From JAIVGV01 sp045807785 (GTDB lineage: Bacteria; Acidobacteriota; Blastocatellia; Pyrinomonadales; Pyrinomonadaceae): a DNA stretch of 5,266 nt. The stretch lies in contig JBJMGS010000396.1 in NCBI GenBank assembly GCA_045807785.1, positions 1 to 5,266 on the forward strand. The letters are read 5' to 3'. The stretch's first letter is position 1. Every line of letters starts with the position of its first letter. Positions 1 to 4,328 of this stretch are shown here, piece after piece. Both the position numbers and the translations under genes were made by a program. Below the pieces are notes generated by a model. It was given only the letters and a program-made list of their open reading frames with translations, had not been told where the DNA came from and did no database searches.

Positions 1-523
1 GGTTGGCAAAGAATACGCCGTATATGCTGCTCTGCTAAACAAGATAGGTAGCAGCCCCGAAGATGGAAGCGGAGTTAAATTGTTGGTTGTTAATAACCAA
101 ACATCAGGCGATATGGTTACTGGCTCCCAGCCAGAAGAAGTATTCAAAGATTACAAAGAAACCTTGTCGTCAGAATTTCAAGCTGCGCTCAAAGATTACA
201 AAGCCAAAAATCAAAAGTCTGAACGATTAGTGAGGTCTTTTAATCTTAACCTTGATTACTTGTTAGTAAACCGAAATGAGTTTCAGGCTTTCTTCAAGAG
301 TAAGAATCTCGAAGAAAGCTGGAAGAATTTTTATAAAAAGTATCCGAATTCTCCGGGCTATATTACTCTTTCGAGAGTCGGCTTTGATCCAAGCATGACG
401 CACGCATGTCTCTACGCAGAAACTGATTGCGGCAGTTTATGTGGAGATGGAAGTTACATATTATTGACCAAAGAAAAGGGCACGTGGAAAGTAACGAAAG
501 AACTCTCATTCTGGCAGTCGTAA
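1..523 (+). CDS. Conserved hypothetical protein, 3' part (5' end outside window)
   Basis: The frame is open from the first complete codon at base 2 to a TAA at 521-523, giving 173 visible residues, and it continues past the left edge. An internal TTG at base 80 is therefore not a credible start. From memory the sequence fits a family of small, probably exported proteins of unknown function found in acidobacteria and cyanobacteria. Members begin near an EYAVY(S/A)A-L segment (residues 4-11 here) and end with an LSRVGF block (about 123-128), a Y-x-x-LL strand and a G-x-W-x-V strand (W162). The missing part may be only a signal peptide, but that is inference. Three cysteines (about C136, C143, C147) lie in the conserved C-terminal region. 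Base composition is clearly more AT-rich than the other genes, with many AAA, TTA and ATA codons, so transfer or a different selective history is possible. Coding is well supported; no function can be assigned. Confidence 0.82.
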   Translation, partial: VGKEYAVYAALLNKIGSSPEDGSGVKLLVVNNQTSGDMVTGSQPEEVFKDYKETLSSEFQAALKDYKAKNQKSERLVRSFNLNLDYLLVNRNEFQAFFKSKNLEESWKNFYKKYPNSPGYITLSRVGFDPSMTHACLYAETDCGSLCGDGSYILLTKEKGTWKVTKELSFWQS

Positions 524-586
524 ACACTTGGAGTACCCCCTGAGAAAGACCTTAACAATTTCATTAGTGCCGAGTTTATGAACGAC

Positions 587-590
587 GGAG
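587..590 (+). promoter_or_regulatory. Ribosome binding site for the Nramp-family transporter
   Basis: GGAG lies ten bases before the GTG at 601 and supports that start over GTG 610 and ATG 619, which are in the same frame but lie 19 and 28 bases past the motif. The 77-base gap after the upstream gene shows no convincing promoter. TTAACA (552-557) resembles a -35 box, but the matching -10 position (575-580, TTTATG) is poor. Confidence 0.5.
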
Positions 591-600
591 ACCCAAGCTT

Positions 601-1917
601 GTGGCGGATGTGCGCGCGATGGAGGTGCGGGAGGCGGGGCGTCGCCTGTGGCGGCGGGGGAGCCGTCGTGTGCGCCGCGCGGTCACGCAGCGCAAGGGTC
701 TTCTAGCCTACCTCGCGATCTTGGGTCCCGGCATGGTCGCCGCGAACGCGGGGAACGACGCGGGCGGCATCGCTACTTACGCCTCGGCGGGCGCGACCTA
801 CGGCTACAAACTGCTCTGGGTACTGATCCCGATCACCGTCAGCCTCGGTCTCGTGCAGGAGATGTGCGCGCGCATGGGCGTGGTGACGGGCAAGGGGCTC
901 GCCGATCTCATACGCGAGCAGTTCGGCGTGCGCTGGACGATGCTCATCATGCTCGCGCTCCTGGTCGCGAACGCGGGCGTCACCGTCTCGGAGTTCGTCG
1001 GCATCGCGGCGGCGACGGAGTTGTTCGGCATCCCGCGCTATCTCTCCGTGCCGCTCGCCGCGTTCGCCGTGTGGTGGCTCGTCGTGAAGGGCTCGTACAA
1101 AAGGGTCGAGCGCGTCTTCCTCGTCATGTCGCTCGTCTTTTTGGGCTATATCATCTCGGCTTTCATGGCGCACCCGAACTGGTCGGAGGTGGCGCGGGCG
1201 AGCGTCCACCCGACGTTCCAACTCGACAGCCGCTACCTCTTCATGCTCGTCGCCCTGATCGGCACGACCATCTCGCCCTACATGCAGGTCTTCGTCCAGT
1301 CGTCGGTCGTCGAGAAGGGCGTGCCCGTCGAGGAATATAATCTGACGCGCGCGGACGTGTGGGTGGGGACGATCTTCGCCATCTCCGTCGCCTTCTTCAT
1401 CGTCGTCTCGACCGCCGCGACGATGCACCTCGCGGGCTTAACGCACGAACTCGAATCGGCGGCGGAGGCGGCGACGGCGCTTAGACCGCTCGCGGGCAGG
1501 TACGCGGAGATACTTTTCGCCGTCGGACTCTTCGGCGCGTCGATGCTCGCGGCGGGCGTGCTGCCGCTCGCGACCGCCTACTCGATCAGTGAGGCGGCGG
1601 GGTTCGAGAAGGGCGTCTCGCGCTCTTTTCGTGAAGCGCCGATCTTCCTCGGCATCTTCACGTTCCTGATCGCGGTCGGCTCGCTCGTCGCGATTTTGCC
1701 GGGCTTGCCGCTGTGGCGCGTGCTCGTCGCGACGCAGTTCATCAACGGGCTGCTGCTGCCCGTCCTGCTCGTCGCGGTCTTGCGTCTCGCCGGAAATCGC
1801 GATTTGATGGGTGTGCACGCCAACGGACGCGTCTATAATCTCGTCGCGTGGCTGACCGTCGTCGTCGTCTCGGCGCTCTCGCTGCTGTTGGTCGGCAGGA
1901 CGATCTTCTCGTCGTGA
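601..1917 (+). CDS. Divergent Nramp-family divalent metal ion transporter
   Basis: The 438-residue inner-membrane protein has about 11 hydrophobic segments, near residues 34-50, 67-88, 112-135, 145-162, 171-190, 211-235, 252-272, 300-325, 346-365, 370-395 and 411-432. This is the Nramp (SLC11) fold size. Family marks include GPG (42-44), a G-A-T-Y-G-Y-x-LLW segment (64-73), the TGKGLADLIRE loop (96-106) after helix 2, and QSSVVEKG at the end of helix 6 (233-240). The metal site differs from canonical Mn/Fe carriers. Helix 1 DPGN reads DAGG (D53-G56), keeping the aspartate but losing the asparagine. Helix 6 MPH reads SPY (S225-Y227), losing the metal-ligating methionine and the histidine. Nramp-related branches without this methionine include bacterial Mg2+ transporters (NRMT), so the substrate may be Mg2+ or another divalent ion; this is inference. 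The N-terminal 32 residues are very arginine-rich and probably cytoplasmic. The start is GTG 601, with ATG 619 as alternative. The next gene is 60 bases downstream on the same strand. Confidence 0.9.
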   Translation: MADVRAMEVREAGRRLWRRGSRRVRRAVTQRKGLLAYLAILGPGMVAANAGNDAGGIATYASAGATYGYKLLWVLIPITVSLGLVQEMCARMGVVTGKGLADLIREQFGVRWTMLIMLALLVANAGVTVSEFVGIAAATELFGIPRYLSVPLAAFAVWWLVVKGSYKRVERVFLVMSLVFLGYIISAFMAHPNWSEVARASVHPTFQLDSRYLFMLVALIGTTISPYMQVFVQSSVVEKGVPVEEYNLTRADVWVGTIFAISVAFFIVVSTAATMHLAGLTHELESAAEAATALRPLAGRYAEILFAVGLFGASMLAAGVLPLATAYSISEAAGFEKGVSRSFREAPIFLGIFTFLIAVGSLVAILPGLPLWRVLVATQFINGLLLPVLLVAVLRLAGNRDLMGVHANGRVYNLVAWLTVVVVSALSLLLVGRTIFSS

Positions 1918-1948
1918 ATCGAGAATCGTGAATCGTCAATCGTGAATC
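1914..1948 (+). repeat. Heptanucleotide tandem repeat, five units (consensus GTGAATC)
   Basis: Five contiguous 7-base units read GTGAATC, GAGAATC, GTGAATC, GTCAATC and GTGAATC. Three are identical and two carry one substitution each. The first unit contains the TGA stop (1915-1917) of the transporter gene; the rest fill most of the 60-base gap before the channel gene. The array resembles the short tandemly repeated heptamers (STRR) described between genes of filamentous cyanobacteria, and similar arrays occur in acidobacterial intergenic regions (from memory). It has no inverted partner nearby, so no hairpin or terminator role is evident. Confidence 0.85.
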
Positions 1949-1977
1949 GCAGCGACTGACGACGCGGGTCGGTCGCG

Positions 1978-3513
1978 ATGGCGCACGAAATCCGGCTCGT
2001 TTCATCTTCGCTCGATACGCCCGAACCCTCGCTTAAGCTTCGTATGGCTCGCAAGCGTTTCACCGGACAGTTCGTCTTCCCGCTCGTCGCGCTCGCGCTG
2101 CTCGCGCTGGCGCTCCACTTCCTGCCCTCGTTCGCCCCGCCGACGATCGGCGAAGATGCGCTGAGTCTGCTCACAAAGGCGCAGAGCGACCGCTACTCGC
2201 GGGGGCACGCGACCTACGACTTGATCGAGACGGGCGTGTGGCTCGCGTTCTGGCTGAGCGTCATGCTCCTCGCCGTCCGGCTCGCGGGCGCGTTCTTCTT
2301 CGACCTCGTCTTCCGCGCGCGCAAGCGGCGCGAGGCGCCCCGCTTCCTGCGCGACATCTTCGCGCTCGTCGCCTACGTGGTGCTGAGCGCGCTCATCCTC
2401 AAGGTGACGTTCCCTAACCTCTCGCTCGGGGCGCTGCTCTCCGGCTCGGCGCTCTTGGGCATCATCGTCGGTCTCGCCTTGCAGGACACGCTCGGCAACC
2501 TCTTCGCCGGGGTCTCGCTGCAAGCCGACAAGCCCTTCGAGGTGGGCGACGTGATCACGGTCGGCGCCTTCTCCGGCGTCGTCGAGAGCGTCACGTGGCG
2601 CGCGGTGAAGATCAGGAATTTCAGCAACCACGTCGTCCTCGTCTCGAACAGCGCCCTCGCCAAAGAGCAGATCGAGGTCGCGCCGCGCGACAACCTGAAC
2701 GCGCGCAACGTCTTCTTCAACGCCGTCTATACAGACTCGCCCGCCAAGGTCATCCACGTCGTGCGCGAGGCGGTGCGCGACGCCGAGAACGTCTCGCCGA
2801 AGCTGACGCCGGTCGTGCGCATACGCAACCTCGGCGACTTCGCCGTCGATTACGAAGTCAAATACTGGCTCGTGGACTACGCCAAACAGCACGACACCGA
2901 CGCGCTCGTCCGCCAGCTCATCTGGTACGCCTTCCGCCGCGCCGGGCTCTCCTTCGCCTACCCGACGCAGACCCTCTATGTCGAGCGCCCGCCGCGCGAC
3001 GGCGGTAGGTCTTCTGCCCCGCTCGACCGCGTGACCGAACGCCTCTCGGCGGTGGACATCTTCGCCCCGCTCACGCCGGAGGAAATCCAGCGCCTCGCCG
3101 CGTCTTGCGAGAGCCGCACCTACGCGCAGGGCGAGCAGATCATCCGCGCGGGCGAGGCGGGCGACTCGATGTTCGTCGTCAACCGCGGCGGCGTGGACGT
3201 GCGCATCTCGCAGCAAGGGAAACTGCGCACCGTCGCCTCGCTCGACGAGGGCGACTTCTTCGGCGAGATGGCGCTCTTCACGGGCGAGCCGCGCACCGCC
3301 AGCGTCTGCGCCACCGAAGAGACGGAAGTGTTGGAGATCGGGCACCGCGCGATGAAAACCCTCTTCGAGACCAACCCCGATCTGGTCGAATCCCTCAGCC
3401 ACACCATCGCCGAGCGACGCGCCGGCCTGAGCGCCACAGCCGCGCGCCAGAGCATGGGCGACGAGCCCGTGAGCCTCATCAAGTCGATTAAAAGATTCTT
3501 CGGAATGGACTGA
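1978..3513 (+). CDS. MscS-family channel with C-terminal cyclic-nucleotide-binding domain
   Basis: This 511-residue protein belongs to the group of MscS-like channels fused to a cNMP domain (bCNG type) and should sit in the inner membrane. Hydrophobic segments lie near residues 31-50, 83-108 and 125-142. The MscS pore helix follows, glycine/alanine-rich, at about 150-183 (GALLSGSALLGIIVGLALQD then TLGNLFAG), leading into the beta domain (FEVGDVI at 187-193). The MscS cytoplasmic region runs to about 337. A linker leads to a CNB domain at about 358-480. Its phosphate-binding cassette reads FGEMALFTGEPRTASV (428-443), with E430 and R439 in the positions that contact the ribose and cyclic phosphate, so nucleotide binding looks intact. 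The family is known to be gated or modulated by cyclic nucleotides, often with weak mechanosensitivity. The start is uncertain: ATG 1978 gives a polar 22-residue extension, while ATG 2044 begins just before the first membrane helix; neither has a good Shine-Dalgarno. Stop TGA is 3511-3513. Confidence 0.92.
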   Translation: MAHEIRLVSSSLDTPEPSLKLRMARKRFTGQFVFPLVALALLALALHFLPSFAPPTIGEDALSLLTKAQSDRYSRGHATYDLIETGVWLAFWLSVMLLAVRLAGAFFFDLVFRARKRREAPRFLRDIFALVAYVVLSALILKVTFPNLSLGALLSGSALLGIIVGLALQDTLGNLFAGVSLQADKPFEVGDVITVGAFSGVVESVTWRAVKIRNFSNHVVLVSNSALAKEQIEVAPRDNLNARNVFFNAVYTDSPAKVIHVVREAVRDAENVSPKLTPVVRIRNLGDFAVDYEVKYWLVDYAKQHDTDALVRQLIWYAFRRAGLSFAYPTQTLYVERPPRDGGRSSAPLDRVTERLSAVDIFAPLTPEEIQRLAASCESRTYAQGEQIIRAGEAGDSMFVVNRGGVDVRISQQGKLRTVASLDEGDFFGEMALFTGEPRTASVCATEETEVLEIGHRAMKTLFETNPDLVESLSHTIAERRAGLSATAARQSMGDEPVSLIKSIKRFFGMD

Positions 3514-3529
3514 GACTTCCCCGCCCAGA

Positions 3530-3566
3530 GCCCATTTTCCCTGTGAAATTCGGGCGAAAAATTTTT
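3530..3566 (+). terminator. Possible intrinsic terminator after the channel gene
   Basis: GCCC (3530-3533) pairs with GGGC (3552-3555), and inside it TTTC (3536-3539) pairs with GAAA (3545-3548) around a five-base loop. One mismatch and one bulge separate the two stems. The stem is followed by G, five A and then five T (3562-3566), so the T run starts seven bases after the stem. It is suitably placed 16 bases after the TGA, but the stem is imperfect and the T run is offset, so the call is tentative. The same A/T tract may also serve the next promoter. Confidence 0.35.
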
Positions 3567-3606
3567 GCGCCTGCTACTTGACAATAACCCACTCAGATAT
3601 TATTAT
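3557..3606 (+). promoter_or_regulatory. Strong housekeeping-type promoter of hsp20 (UP tract, -35, -10)
   Basis: TTGACA at 3578-3583 is a perfect -35 hexamer. A spacer of exactly 17 bases leads to TATTAT at 3601-3606, a five-of-six match to the -10 box. The predicted start is A3613. AAAAATTTTT at 3557-3566 then falls at about -56 to -47, the position of the distal UP-element subsite. This is the best promoter in the window. A vegetative-sigma promoter rather than a heat-shock sigma promoter suggests heat control by a repressor or by the leader RNA. The inferred leader is about 96 bases. Confidence 0.75.
3577..3597 (+). promoter_or_regulatory. Degenerate HAIR-like dyad, possible HspR operator
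   Basis: The HspR operator HAIR is CTTGAGT, seven bases, ACTCAAG. Here CTTGACA (3577-3583), seven bases, and ACTCAGA (3591-3597) match 10 of 14 positions with exact spacing. The site overlaps the -35 box and spacer, where a repressor would act, and lies upstream of hsp20 and clpB, which are typical HspR targets. The left half partly coincides with the -35 consensus, which lowers the weight of the match. No hspR gene is visible in the window. Confidence 0.3.
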
Positions 3607-3614
3607 CCTCTCAC

Positions 3615-3698
3615 GCTCAGCAGCCGGCCGTCCTTAATAATCTTCTCGAACGGAGGGCTGCGCGAGCCATCTCAGAAGTTAAAGATTTTGCGAGGAGG
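3615..3698 (+). promoter_or_regulatory. Structured hsp20 leader with loop complementary to the Shine-Dalgarno
   Basis: Inside the inferred leader, GCAGCC (3620-3625) pairs with GGCTGC (3656-3661), CCGT (3628-3631) pairs with ACGG (3650-3653), and outside these GCTC (3615-3618) pairs with GAGC (3664-3667). This makes a hairpin with a loop of 18 bases (3632-3649). In that loop TCTTCTCG (3641-3648) can pair over eight positions, two of them G-U, with CGAGGAGG (3691-3698), which contains the Shine-Dalgarno. The arrangement is a possible pseudoknot or alternative fold that would hide the ribosome site and open on warming. It does not match the ROSE or fourU thermometers by eye. Purine-rich Shine-Dalgarno sequences find chance partners easily, so this is a hypothesis. 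Confidence 0.35.
3693..3698 (+). promoter_or_regulatory. Strong Shine-Dalgarno deciding the hsp20 start
   Basis: AGGAGG sits ten bases before ATG 3709. The reading frame is open further upstream, back to a TTG at 3565, but that region holds the promoter and leader, so 3709 is the true start. Confidence 0.9.
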
Positions 3699-3708
3699 GA
3701 GTAGAGCC

Positions 3709-4236
3709 ATGTCCATCACCCGTTACGATCCGTTCCGCGATCTGCGCGGCTTGCAGGACGAGGTCAACCGACTGTTCTCCACCAGCCTCGGGCGCGGCTT
3801 CGACGATGAGGGTCTCTCGCGCGGAGCCTGGATGCCGAGCGTGGACATCTTCGAGAACAAGGACGCAATCGTCCTCGAAGCCGAGCTTCCCGGCATGAAC
3901 CGCGAGGACTTCGAGCTGACGATCGAGAACAACGTGCTCACGCTTCGCGGCGAGCGCCACTTCGAGAAGAAGGACGAGGCCGACAACTACCACCGCGTCG
4001 AGCGTTCCTACGGGTCGTTCACGCGCTCGTTCACGTTGCCGCAGACGGTCTCTTCCGAGAACGCCAACGCCGAGTACAAGAACGGCGTGCTGCGCGTGAC
4101 GCTGCATAAGCGCGAGGAAGTAAAGGCGCGCCGCATCGAGATCGCTGGCGAGGGCGCGAACAGCCAGCCCAAGACCATCGAGGCGCGGGCCGAAGCGCCC
4201 GGCACGGCGAAAAAGGACGCCGCCGCGGGTCGATAA
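3709..4236 (+). CDS. hsp20: Hsp20 / alpha-crystallin-type small heat-shock protein
   Basis: The 175-residue protein is a cytoplasmic ATP-independent holdase that forms large oligomers and keeps unfolding proteins in a state that can be rescued. The N-terminal arm (1-40) begins with the usual RYDPFRDL...L-x-x-EVNRLF pattern. The alpha-crystallin domain spans about 41-135, opening with W-MPSVDIFE, then ELPGM (59-63), L-x-LRGER (77-83), YGSFTRSFTLP (101-111) and the family signature A-x-x-x-NGVL (121-128). The short I-x-I motif that bridges dimers is present as I143-E-I145. A flexible alanine- and lysine-rich tail of about 27 residues follows, somewhat longer than in many relatives. The gene ends with tandem in-frame TAA TGA stops. 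It has its own strong promoter and ribosome site, and clpB follows 92 bases later, consistent with a holdase-disaggregase pair. Confidence 0.97.
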   Translation: MSITRYDPFRDLRGLQDEVNRLFSTSLGRGFDDEGLSRGAWMPSVDIFENKDAIVLEAELPGMNREDFELTIENNVLTLRGERHFEKKDEADNYHRVERSYGSFTRSFTLPQTVSSENANAEYKNGVLRVTLHKREEVKARRIEIAGEGANSQPKTIEARAEAPGTAKKDAAAGR

Positions 4237-4241
4237 TGATC

Positions 4242-4316
4242 AGAGGTTAGAGGTCGGAGGCTAGAGGTCGGTCAAAACCATTCTTACTAACCTCCGATCT
4301 CTAACCTCTAACCTCT
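4242..4316 (+). repeat. Inverted heptamer arrays forming a long hairpin between hsp20 and clpB
   Basis: The left arm has four 7-base units (AGAGGTT, AGAGGTC, GGAGGCT, AGAGGTC; 4242-4269). The right arm has four units in reverse complement (AACCTCC, GATCTCT, AACCTCT, AACCTCT; 4289-4316). Bases 4242-4264 pair with 4287-4309 at 22 of 23 positions, counting one G-U pair and leaving one C-A mismatch, around a 22-base loop. The last right-hand unit (4310-4316) can replace its neighbour in pairing by a one-unit slip. TTTTT (4321-4325) follows just before the clpB ATG. The structure may act as a partial terminator or as a 3' stabiliser of hsp20 message. It also belongs to the same repeat style, 7-base period, seen at 1914-1948. 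Confidence 0.85.
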
Positions 4317-4328
4317 CAGGTTTTTGTT

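Noticed and set aside
80..82. TTG at base 80 as the start of the left-edge gene
   Set aside because: The frame is open to base 2 and the upstream codons encode a segment (EYAVYAALLN) that fits the family, so the real start is outside the window.
552..580. Promoter for the transporter (TTAACA, 17 bases, TTTATG)
   Set aside because: The -10 hexamer matches only three of six positions and the predicted start would fall within the ribosome site; AT-rich DNA gives such matches by chance.
595..600. AAGCTT (HindIII site) at the composition step as sign of a cloning junction
   Set aside because: A single six-base site is weak evidence, and the reading frame and ribosome site continue sensibly across it. 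Read mapping would decide.
703..1428. A 241-codon minus-strand frame opposite the transporter, and a 230-codon plus-strand frame (648-1340)
   Set aside because: Both are low-complexity, His/Arg/Asp-rich shadows of the Nramp gene without a ribosome site or recognisable domain.
1914..1948. CRISPR-like array in the heptamer repeat
   Set aside because: Units are 7 bases and contiguous, with no spacers, and no cas genes are nearby.
2002..3402. A 466-codon open frame on the minus strand opposite the channel gene
   Set aside because: Its product is a run of Arg, Glu, Asp, Val and Ala with no hydrophobic core or domain, which is what the antisense of a GC-rich gene gives. The plus strand encodes an unmistakable MscS-CNB protein.
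3565..3708. Upstream extension of hsp20 to a TTG at 3565
   Set aside because: The extra 48 residues overlap the promoter and leader, lack similarity to Hsp20 N-termini, and the strong Shine-Dalgarno lies directly before ATG 3709.
3613..3708. CIRCE element (HrcA operator) upstream of hsp20
   Set aside because: No TTAGCACTC / GAGTGCTAA halves are present between the channel gene and hsp20.
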